Source: Alcaligenes endophyticus | GTDB lineage: Bacteria; Pseudomonadota; Gammaproteobacteria; Burkholderiales; Burkholderiaceae_B | Direction of reading: 5' to 3' | DNA length: 64,000 bases | Assembly: GCF_026344035.1 (NCBI RefSeq) | Contig: NZ_JAPKND010000007.1 | Coordinates: forward strand, 1 to 64,000 | Shown here: positions 56,560-64,000 of the stretch, piece after piece | Numbering within the stretch: position 1 is the first letter of the stretch | Layout of the letters: every line of letters begins with the position of its first letter | Program-made: the position numbers and the translations under genes | The notes under the pieces: model-generated | What the model was told of the DNA's origin: nothing | Databases searched by the model: none | Seen by the model: the letters and a program-made list of their open reading frames with translations, nothing else

Positions 56560-57345
56560 ATGTCTATGTTGTTGCTTTTATCGCCAGCAAAAAAGTTAGA
56601 TTACGATTCCCCTGTGCGCACTCAGTTGCATTCTCAGCCATTATTTATTGAGCAAGCCCAGAGCTTAATTGACATTTTGCGTACCAAGTCGGAGTCGCAA
56701 GTGGCTGAGCTCATGAAATTAAGTCCAGCTCTGGCTCAGCTTAATGTGCAGCGTTACGCCGAATGGCAAGCGCAGTTTGATGCCAGCAATTCACGTCAGG
56801 CGATATTGGCGTTTAACGGCGATGTGTACGAGGGTTTGCAGGCTGATACGCTCAATGACCAAGCATTAGAGTGGGCACAGCAGCACGTGCTGATGCTTAG
56901 TGGTTTGTATGGTGTGTTGCGCCCTCTAGATTGGATGCGTCCTTATCGGCTGGAAATGGGCACCCGTTTAGCTAATCCGGCGGGCGCTAATTTGTATCAA
57001 TATTGGGGTACGCAAATCGCTGAGTATTTAAATCAGCGCCAAGCGCAGCAGCCTGATCCGTGGATACTAAATCTGGCGTCTGAAGAGTATTTTAAAGCGG
57101 TAGATAAGAAGGCGCTAAACGCAAAAGTGGTGCAGTGTGTGTTTCAAGATCAAAAAAATGATCAGTGGAAAGTCATTAGTTTTTATGCCAAAAAAGCGCG
57201 TGGCTTAATGGCTCGCTATGTGATTGACCAGCGTATAGAAAGTATCGAAGCGTTGAAGCATTTTGCTGTCGATGGCTATGCCTACACGCCCGAGTTGTCC
57301 AGTGCAGATAAGCTGGTCTTTCGTCGGCCCGAGCAGGTGGCTTAA
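56560..57345 (+). CDS. yaaA: Peroxide stress protein YaaA (DUF328)
   Basis: A 261-residue DNA-binding protein that lowers free iron damage during peroxide stress. The N-terminal 'LLLLSPAKKLDYDSPVRT' and 'FNGDVYEGLQADTL', 'LSGLYGVLRPLDWMRPYRLE' and 'FYAKKARGLMARYVI' are family hallmarks. 'AGGAACCTT' precedes the ATG. Its stop codon shares TTAA with that of the convergent membrane-protein gene. Confidence 0.94.
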   Translation: MSMLLLLSPAKKLDYDSPVRTQLHSQPLFIEQAQSLIDILRTKSESQVAELMKLSPALAQLNVQRYAEWQAQFDASNSRQAILAFNGDVYEGLQADTLNDQALEWAQQHVLMLSGLYGVLRPLDWMRPYRLEMGTRLANPAGANLYQYWGTQIAEYLNQRQAQQPDPWILNLASEEYFKAVDKKALNAKVVQCVFQDQKNDQWKVISFYAKKARGLMARYVIDQRIESIEALKHFAVDGYAYTPELSSADKLVFRRPEQVA

Positions 57346-59627
57346 GCAGCCAGGCCGCGCTCTTGCGCCTCTTTGGGTGGGAGTTGCGGCCCTACGCTGT
57401 ACTCTAGGCCGCGCATGTCTTGACGTATAAGTTGTGCCGCTTTGACCATTTGGCGTATCGGGTAAGCCAACAAAGCGAGCTCACCTTCCGTTTCAATCGA
57501 CCCCGGAGCGCTTGCATCCTCGATCGTCAATAAGGTTTGAATGGCGTCCAGCGATTGCCCAATGCCTGGCGGAACTTCTTGTAAGGTGGCAAGCAGTGGC
57601 ACAGCAGCGCTGATTTGGGATGCCAGTACGTGGTTTTGAATGAGTAGGTTGTTCAGTAACGAGACGTTGCGCTGACGTCCTACGGGCTCATCCATCATGC
57701 GATAAAAAGCGGCTGCAAAGTTGCTGAACGCAATGTGCACGTTTTTATTGCTTAATTGCCAAGAGGTATCAGCCTCCATGAGGGCGGCTTCTAGTTGAGC
57801 TAGCTCAGCTTGAGCTTGTTCAGACGAGTCTGCATGCGAGGCTTGTAGGCGGGCTTGACTGTGTGCTCGGCTCAGTCGTGCAAACTCTAAGCCTGTATGC
57901 AGGTAGTCGCGGTTAGCAACCAAGGCTTGTTTGGCCAGAGCGTCTAGTGAATTAGCCTCCCAACTGGGTAAGAGGTAGCTGGCAGCCATGGCAATGCCGC
58001 AGCCTATTAGTGTGTCGACAAGACGTTCGCCGATAATAAATGTGCCGCCAGTGGAAAGAAACTGAAAAGACAGAATCACGAAGATGGTGTTAAACAGCGC
58101 CGATAGCATGTAATTAAGCTGCACGAGGCTATTGCCCAGCAAATACGCCAGCAGCATAATACCCAGATAAACTTCGCCGCTATCAGTGAGCTTAAAAAGT
58201 AAAAACGCACCTGTGCAGCCTATGACTGTACCGGCTAGACGCCACCCATTACGCTGGCGCGTGGTAGCAAAGCCCGGTTTCATAATGACCAGTATGGTTA
58301 AAATAATCCAATAACTGTGGACGGTAAGGGCGCTGATAAGGCCTAGTTTGTCATGAAAGTGGGTACTTAGCGCGCCTAGGCCTAGCGCACACAACACTGC
58401 CACGGTGACGCGAAGGGCATATCGGCAATGAGTAGACTGTAGCCGTAGGTTGCTTGTTAGCATGCCTAGCCGTATGTCTTCGCGTGACAAAAAGCGGCTT
58501 AAGGATTTGCTCATGTATTGGTCTACTGGCATGTTTTGGCTGGCTCTACGGGTGTTGTTAGCCATGTGCTCGACAATCCGATTCACGTTCCGTAGGCGCC
58601 TTAATATTTGTACTAGCAAGGCATAGGTTTCAGGGTCATTGGTAGGCATGCCTTGATTCCTATGTTGCTCTAGCTCGTACTCCATGGCACGGATTTCTGC
58701 TTTTACACTAGCCCGGCGGCGGGTATGTAAGCTACGCGCTACATTCATGGCGATGTTGCCCACATCGATCGATAACTTATACAAACCGTCGTGGGCAAAA
58801 AACATGAAGTCGGTGTTACCCATTTGGCGACGTAATAAGGTGTAATCGGTATAAGTGGCCACGAGCGAATCCAGCACGCTGACCATATTCAAATACACAG
58901 TCAGCAAGGCTTGTTTGTGTTTATCCCCACGTCCCGAACCGGTGGGCAGTTCGCGTAACACCATGTCGCGTGCCGCTTGGTGCTTATCCGTCATATCCGC
59001 TTGGATTTTGATCAGCTTGCGATAGCACTCATCTAGGTTGGTGTCCGAGTTATAAAACTCGGAACGCGTAGCGATGTACTCTGCGGTAGCCGATAAGGCT
59101 ACCGCTAACGTCTGCCGCTCCTCGCGAAACCAAAAAAGTTTGCGAAATAAGCGGCTAAATAAGTAATAGCTAAGACCGCCCCCCAGAGAATACAAGGTAT
59201 GCAGCAGTATGTCTTGGGGCTGCATGGGGAAGCGCATAGTCAGCGTCATTAACAGCAAGCAGGCAAATCCAATTAAGCCGCCGCGGCGCCCAAATACAGA
59301 CAGCATGCTGTAGATAAAACACAACAGTGGTACACAGAGCAGAATCAATACGGGAGAGGCCGAGGCTAACCCAGTAATCGCCACAGTGAAGGTGCCAAGG
59401 ATAATCCCGCCTAGCATTTCGTTGTTACGATAGCGACGCGGCCCTCCGGGCTGATCAATAATTGCCACGCACGTAGCGCCCATCGACGCAATCACGCCTA
59501 GGTCATAGTGACCGAAGAAGCGTCCTAGGATAATGACGGGCAGTAGCACACCGAGCGATTGACGCAATCCGCCCAGCAAATAATGACTATAAAGAAATTG
59601 TTTAATTTGTGGAATGGGTGCTGCCAT
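57342..59627 (-). CDS. YccS/YhfK-family inner-membrane protein (FUSC domain)
   Basis: A 761-residue membrane protein with two helix clusters, each of ~6 helices (~15-160 and ~395-540), separated and followed by cytoplasmic helical domains; this duplicated FUSC layout is that of YccS, related to aromatic-acid efflux proteins. Landmarks: 'GVIASMGATCVAIIDQPGGP', 'WIILTILVIMKPGFATTRQR'. The start is the ATG after 'GGCGGAGTG'; a GTG two codons upstream is less likely. Transport substrate unknown. Confidence 0.88.
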   Translation of the reverse strand: MAAPIPQIKQFLYSHYLLGGLRQSLGVLLPVIILGRFFGHYDLGVIASMGATCVAIIDQPGGPRRYRNNEMLGGIILGTFTVAITGLASASPVLILLCVPLLCFIYSMLSVFGRRGGLIGFACLLLMTLTMRFPMQPQDILLHTLYSLGGGLSYYLFSRLFRKLFWFREERQTLAVALSATAEYIATRSEFYNSDTNLDECYRKLIKIQADMTDKHQAARDMVLRELPTGSGRGDKHKQALLTVYLNMVSVLDSLVATYTDYTLLRRQMGNTDFMFFAHDGLYKLSIDVGNIAMNVARSLHTRRRASVKAEIRAMEYELEQHRNQGMPTNDPETYALLVQILRRLRNVNRIVEHMANNTRRASQNMPVDQYMSKSLSRFLSREDIRLGMLTSNLRLQSTHCRYALRVTVAVLCALGLGALSTHFHDKLGLISALTVHSYWIILTILVIMKPGFATTRQRNGWRLAGTVIGCTGAFLLFKLTDSGEVYLGIMLLAYLLGNSLVQLNYMLSALFNTIFVILSFQFLSTGGTFIIGERLVDTLIGCGIAMAASYLLPSWEANSLDALAKQALVANRDYLHTGLEFARLSRAHSQARLQASHADSSEQAQAELAQLEAALMEADTSWQLSNKNVHIAFSNFAAAFYRMMDEPVGRQRNVSLLNNLLIQNHVLASQISAAVPLLATLQEVPPGIGQSLDAIQTLLTIEDASAPGSIETEGELALLAYPIRQMVKAAQLIRQDMRGLEYSVGPQLPPKEAQERGLAA

Positions 59628-59648
59628 GAACACTCCGCCGGCGCCTAC

Positions 59649-59741
59649 ATGAGAGTGTGGGTCAAGGTGCTGCCGTCAATAGCGCAGCTTATTTGTACTT
59701 TACCAACAAATCTAGTTGCCCGTATAGCCGCAAAGCGGTAA
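59649..59741 (+). CDS. Candidate ilv leader peptide, 30 codons
   Basis: Short frame 'MRVWVKVLPSIAQLICTLPT' plus ten residues ending 'AAKR'; eleven of thirty residues are Val, Leu or Ile, as expected of an attenuation peptide for branched-chain genes. No good ribosome site is visible, and a second frame at 59748 begins 'MKYLLCIL'. Which, if either, is translated is open. Confidence 0.3.
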   Translation: MRVWVKVLPSIAQLICTLPTNLVARIAAKR

Positions 59742-59746
59742 AGTAC
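59695..59746 (+). promoter_or_regulatory. Structured leader element upstream of ilvI
   Basis: Perfect 10-bp inverted repeat GTACTTTACC/GGTAAAGTAC (59695-59704 with 59737-59746). The GG at 59737-59738 also closes a small hairpin CCGC-AAA-GCGG (59728-59738), so the two structures exclude each other. This is the sort of switch used in attenuation, or it may be a protein-binding site. Confidence 0.4.
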
Positions 59747-59795
59747 GATGAAGTATTTACTCTGTATCCTGAGCAAATCTGCTAGGCTCTGTAGC

Positions 59796-59818
59796 CCGGG
59801 CTATCCGCCCGGTTTTTT
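59796..59818 (+). terminator. Intrinsic terminator in the ilv leader (possible attenuator)
   Basis: Stem CCGGGC/GCCCGG (59796-59801 with 59807-59812), loop TATCC, then six T. It lies 244 bp before ilvI on the coding strand, and no gene on this strand ends just upstream, so it is best read as a regulatory terminator in the ilv leader. Confidence 0.7.
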
Positions 59819-60061
59819 GCGCCTCATAACTTTGTTGCTGGCCGCGTTACAAGCGTGTGTTGCCAGAGCTTCCGTTCAAGCTATCGCGTAGAGCTACTAT
59901 TACGCACGCACTGCATGCTGAAGAGCGCAGGTCGGGCAGCTATGTGTCCAGGTGGTGTGATCCTGTGGATCATGAAGCGCTGGATCATGTGGTTGTTGTC
60001 GACTCAGGCTCAGACTGAGAGTCGATCAGTATGTCAGAGCAAGACCTGAAAGGAATAAAAT
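59819..60061 (+). other. Distal ilv leader
   Basis: No gene. TGGATCATG occurs twice (59966-59974 and 59981-59989), and TGATCC-TGT-GGATCA (59958-59972) is an inverted repeat. A CTCAG/CTGAG hairpin follows at about 60003-60019. It may hold promoter or further leader signals. Confidence 0.35.
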
Positions 60062-61783
60062 ATGTCTGAATTAACTGGCGCGGAGATTGTAGTACGTGCC
60101 TTGGCTGACGAAGGTGTAGAGCATATCTTCGGTTATCCAGGCGGTGCTGTTCTCTATATCTACGACGCAATTTTCAATCAAGATCGTATTCAGCATTTGC
60201 TGGTACGCCATGAGCAGGCTGCGGTGCACGCTGCTGATGCTTACTCACGCTCATCTAATAAAGTTGGTGTGGCACTAGTAACTAGTGGGCCAGGTGTGAC
60301 CAATGCGGTCACTGGTATTGCTACGGCTTATCTAGACTCCATCCCTATGGTCGTTATCAGTGGACAGGTTTCCACACAGGCTATAGGTGAAGATGCTTTC
60401 CAAGAGTGTGATGCTGTAGGCATTACTCGTCCTTGCGTTAAGCATAACTTTTTAGTGCGCGACGTACGTGACCTTGCAGACACCATACGTAAAGCATTTT
60501 ATATCGCCTCTACCGGCCGTCCAGGCCCAGTACTGGTGGATATTCCCAAAGATATAACTATCCAGACTTGCCGCTACTCGCCCAAGCGTAGCGAGGTCAA
60601 ACTGCGCTCCTACACGCCTGTTACTAAAGGCCATTTAGGGCAAATTAAAAAAGCAGTGCAGATGCTGAATGCTGCCGAGCGCCCGCTGATTTATGTGGGC
60701 GGTGGCGTCGTACTAGGTAATGCCTCTGATGAGCTGATTCAGCTCGTGAAAGAAACCGGGGCACCGTGTACTACTACCTTAATGGCCTTGGGTGCCTTTC
60801 CTGGTACAGCGGATCAATACATTGGTATGCCAGGCATGCACGGCACCTACGAAGCCAACATGACCATGCAAAACTGCGATGTACTGGTCGCAGTAGGTGC
60901 ACGCTTTGATGACAGGGTAATTGGCAATCCGCGTCACTTTTCTCAAGTGCCACGCAAGATCATTCATATTGATATTGATCCTTCCGTTATTTCCAAGCGT
61001 GTGAAGGTCGATGTACCTATCGTCGGTTGTGTCAAAGAAGTGCTGACTGAACTGAACGAGCTCTATGTGCAAAGTCAGGGCGAGCGCTCTAATAAGCAAA
61101 GCCTTACCGAGTGGTGGAAGCAAATTAACACGTGGCGTGCCCGCGATGCCTCTGCTTACGCCCGTTCCGACGAGCTCATTAAGCCTCAGTCCGTGATTGA
61201 GGCGTTGTGGGAAGTGACTGGTGGTGATGCCTTTGTGACCTCCGACGTTGGCCAGCATCAAATGTGGGCTGCTCAGTATTACAAGTTCAATAAACCCCGA
61301 CGCTGGATCAACTCAGGTGGTTTAGGCACCATGGGAGTAGGGTTGCCGTATGCCATGGGTGTACAAATGGCCAATCCTGGTGCTGATGTAGCAGTCATTA
61401 CGGGGGAAGGCTCTATTCAGATGAATATTCAAGAGCTTTCCACATGTAAGCAGTACCGCTTAACACCTAAAGTACTGTGTTTGAACAACCGTTACTTGGG
61501 CATGGTGCGCCAGTGGCAGCAAATCGATTATGGCTCACGCTATTCTGAGTCTTATGTCGACGCGTTGCCTGATTTCATCAAACTGGTAGAAAGCTACGGC
61601 CATGTGGGTCTAGAGATTGATCGCCCCGCTGACGTGATGCCAGCCATCAAAGAGGCCTTTACTCAACATAAAGACCGCTTGGTATTCCTGAACATCATTA
61701 CAGATCAAACCGAGAACGTGTTTCCCATGGTGAAAGCCGGGCGCGGCTTGACTGAAATGTTGTTGGGCCCAGATGATCTATAA
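60062..61783 (+). CDS. ilvI: Acetolactate synthase large subunit
   Basis: First committed enzyme of valine, leucine and isoleucine synthesis; TPP- and FAD-dependent. The 573 residues show 'EHIFGYPGGAVLYIYDAIF' with 'VRHEQAAVHAADAYSR' (TPP Glu), 'TSGPGVTNAVTGIATAYLD', the FAD-binding middle domain, and the TPP motif 'VITGEGSIQMNIQELSTC'...'NNRYLGMVRQWQ'. The motif reads GEG where many relatives have GDG. 'GAAAGGAATAAAAT' is a strong ribosome site. Operon with ilvH and ilvC. Confidence 0.96.
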   Translation: MSELTGAEIVVRALADEGVEHIFGYPGGAVLYIYDAIFNQDRIQHLLVRHEQAAVHAADAYSRSSNKVGVALVTSGPGVTNAVTGIATAYLDSIPMVVISGQVSTQAIGEDAFQECDAVGITRPCVKHNFLVRDVRDLADTIRKAFYIASTGRPGPVLVDIPKDITIQTCRYSPKRSEVKLRSYTPVTKGHLGQIKKAVQMLNAAERPLIYVGGGVVLGNASDELIQLVKETGAPCTTTLMALGAFPGTADQYIGMPGMHGTYEANMTMQNCDVLVAVGARFDDRVIGNPRHFSQVPRKIIHIDIDPSVISKRVKVDVPIVGCVKEVLTELNELYVQSQGERSNKQSLTEWWKQINTWRARDASAYARSDELIKPQSVIEALWEVTGGDAFVTSDVGQHQMWAAQYYKFNKPRRWINSGGLGTMGVGLPYAMGVQMANPGADVAVITGEGSIQMNIQELSTCKQYRLTPKVLCLNNRYLGMVRQWQQIDYGSRYSESYVDALPDFIKLVESYGHVGLEIDRPADVMPAIKEAFTQHKDRLVFLNIITDQTENVFPMVKAGRGLTEMLLGPDDL

Positions 61784-61795
61784 GGAAAGAAAATC

Positions 61796-62287
61796 ATGAA
61801 ACACGTAATTTCTATCCTTCTGGAAAACGAGCCCGGTGCGCTGTCTCGTGTCGTCGGTCTGTTTTCGGCACGTGGCTACAATATTGAAACCCTTACGGTT
61901 GCGCCAACAGAAGATGAAACCTTGTCGCGTATGACTATTGTTACTCAGGGTTCTGATGAGGTGATTGAGCAAATCACCAAGCATTTGAATCGCCTGATCG
62001 ACGTGGTTAAGGTGGTGGATCTGTCCGAGGGGCCACACATCGAGCGTGAGCTGATGCTCATCAAGGTGCGCGCAGTGGGTAAAGAGCGCGAAGAGGTCAA
62101 GCGTATGGCTGACATTTTCCGTGGTCGTATTATTGACGTTACCGACAAAACCTACACCATAGAACTAACGGGTGTACAGGAAAAGATCGCCGCCTTCATC
62201 AATGCGCTAGACCGTGCCTCCATCTTGGAAACCGTACGTACCGGGGTTTCGGGTGTTAGTCGTGGCGAGCGTGTACTGAAGCTTTAA
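61796..62287 (+). CDS. ilvH: Acetolactate synthase small (regulatory) subunit
   Basis: Regulatory subunit of 163 residues that gives valine feedback inhibition. N-terminal ACT domain 'HVISILLENEPGALSRVVGL', 'ARGYNIETLTVAPTEDETLS'; C-terminal domain 'RELMLIKVRAVGKEREEVKR'. Starts 12 bp after ilvI with 'AAGGAAAG'. The length and sequence are standard. Confidence 0.96.
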   Translation: MKHVISILLENEPGALSRVVGLFSARGYNIETLTVAPTEDETLSRMTIVTQGSDEVIEQITKHLNRLIDVVKVVDLSEGPHIERELMLIKVRAVGKEREEVKRMADIFRGRIIDVTDKTYTIELTGVQEKIAAFINALDRASILETVRTGVSGVSRGERVLKL

Positions 62288-62316
62288 TCTCTTTGCCTAC
62301 ACACGAATTTCGTAGT

Positions 62317-62340
62317 TGCTTACGCCCATGTGCGTAAGCA
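62317..62340 (+). repeat. Hairpin between ilvH and ilvC
   Basis: Perfect inverted repeat TGCTTACGC/GCGTAAGCA (62317-62325 with 62332-62340), six-base loop, no T-tract. It could stabilise or process the ilvIH part of the transcript. Confidence 0.6.
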
Positions 62341-62381
62341 GGCAGAATTGCAGTAATACAATTATTTGGAGCATGAATTAA

Positions 62382-63398
<1,017 letters not shown>

Positions 63399-63406
63399 TT
63401 AGTTTG

Positions 63407-63477
63407 GCCCGACGACCACTCGTTTTCGTCGGGCAGTGAAAAAAAAGCGTTGCATTACTGATGCAGCGCTTTTTTTA
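63407..63477 (+). terminator. Tandem hairpins after ilvC
   Basis: First a perfect 9-bp stem GCCCGACGA/TCGTCGGGC (63407-63415 with 63426-63434), no T-tract. Second, a 10-bp stem with one G-T pair (63446-63455 with 63461-63470) flanked by runs of A and T, a good intrinsic terminator working in either direction. Confidence 0.88.
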
Positions 63478-63603
63478 TGGCTATTTATACTTAAGGGGTG
63501 AGCTTCTTGAGGATTGAATAGCGTGTTTTCGTGGCAGTACTCGCTGGCTGGTCTACAATGCTACTTTAGGTGTCATACACTGGAATAGACGCGACATTCT
63601 CTT

Positions 63604-64000
63604 ATGCCGAATTTACCTCTTGACGAAAACCGTCGGCGCCGCAGTATTTACTTATTGCCTAATGCCTTTACCACCGCCAACTTATTTGCCGGCTTTTATG
63701 CCGTGGTGCAAGCTATTAATGGGCGTTACGAGATGGCTGCCATAGCTATCTTTTTATCCATGGTGTTTGATGGGATGGACGGCCGTGTGGCTAGGCTTAC
63801 CAATACTCAGTCTGCCTTTGGTGAGCAGTACGATTCCCTAGCCGACATGGTCGCTTTTGGTATGGCGCCTGCCTTAGTCATGTACCTGTGGGCGATGCAA
63901 GACCTAGGTCGTTGGGGGTGGCTGGCCGCTTTTATTTATGTGGTTGGCGCAGCTCTACGCTTGGCTCGCTTTAATGCCAACATTGCTGTGGTCGATAAGC
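63604..64000 (+). CDS. pssA: CDP-diacylglycerol-serine O-phosphatidyltransferase, N-terminal part
   Basis: Integral membrane enzyme making phosphatidylserine, precursor of phosphatidylethanolamine. The visible 132 residues start 'MPNLPLDENRRRRSIYLLPN' and carry the CDP-alcohol phosphotransferase signature in 'DGMDGRVARLTNTQSAFGEQ' continuing 'YDSLADMVAFG', with all expected Asp and Gly residues. The gene runs off the window end. ilvC next to pssA is a common order in Burkholderiales. Confidence 0.93.
   Translation, partial: MPNLPLDENRRRRSIYLLPNAFTTANLFAGFYAVVQAINGRYEMAAIAIFLSMVFDGMDGRVARLTNTQSAFGEQYDSLADMVAFGMAPALVMYLWAMQDLGRWGWLAAFIYVVGAALRLARFNANIAVVDK

Overview
The window looks like chromosomal DNA of a betaproteobacterium of the Burkholderiales, most likely family Alcaligenaceae. 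This is inference: the blocks trxB-ftsK-lolA-rarA-serS and ilvI-ilvH-ilvC-pssA, the solitary Bug-type (tripartite tricarboxylate) receptors and a 3-hydroxybutyrate dehydrogenase are all typical of that group. I saw no rRNA, CRISPR array, transposase or integrase. Two tRNA genes are present, tRNA-Ser(CGA) and tRNA-Arg(ACG), both on the minus strand.

Positions 184-13903 hold a compact, apparently complete Tad/Flp pilus locus on the plus strand: pilin, prepilin peptidase, two pseudopilins, CpaB/RcpC, secretin, TadZ, TadA, TadB, TadC, TadD, a small periplasmic protein, TadG, then a sigma-54 activator and a coiled-coil lipoprotein, closed by a strong terminator. From 13953 to 29144 the genes are mostly housekeeping: a MoxR ATPase/GNAT/vWA operon, two small cytochromes c, a DUF1841 protein, NADP-isocitrate dehydrogenase, a secreted Ntn amide hydrolase, thioredoxin reductase with an Smr protein, FtsK, LolA, RarA and SerS.

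From 29299 to 55445 the region is accessory. A divergent catabolic cluster (30122-37536) joins a VOC protein, enoyl-CoA hydratase, class III CoA-transferase and Bug receptor on one side to an IclR regulator, acyl-CoA dehydrogenase and aldehyde dehydrogenase on the other, which suggests CoA-dependent breakdown of an imported organic acid. Next come a tRNA-Ser gene, a decayed ferredoxin-like fragment, and a second Bug receptor with a UroD-family enzyme.

The most interesting structure is a 14.9-kb segment (40594-55484). It is bounded by a direct repeat of 39 identical bases: the 3' half of the intact tRNA-Arg gene at the right end, and an orphan copy of that half-tRNA at the left end. This is the signature of a tRNA-integrated genomic island whose integrase is missing. 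Its cargo is one functional set: an XRE-cupin regulator, a peptide/nickel-type ABC importer with two tandem paralogous binding proteins, and a molybdenum hydroxylase with its CoxG- and XdhC-type maturation proteins plus an unrecognised 84-residue protein. I infer an import-and-hydroxylate system for an unidentified, probably heteroaromatic, substrate.

From 55523 onward the core resumes: 3-hydroxybutyrate dehydrogenase, YaaA, a YccS/FUSC membrane protein, then the branched-chain amino-acid genes ilvI-ilvH-ilvC behind a long structured leader that contains an intrinsic terminator, and the start of pssA, which is cut by the window end.
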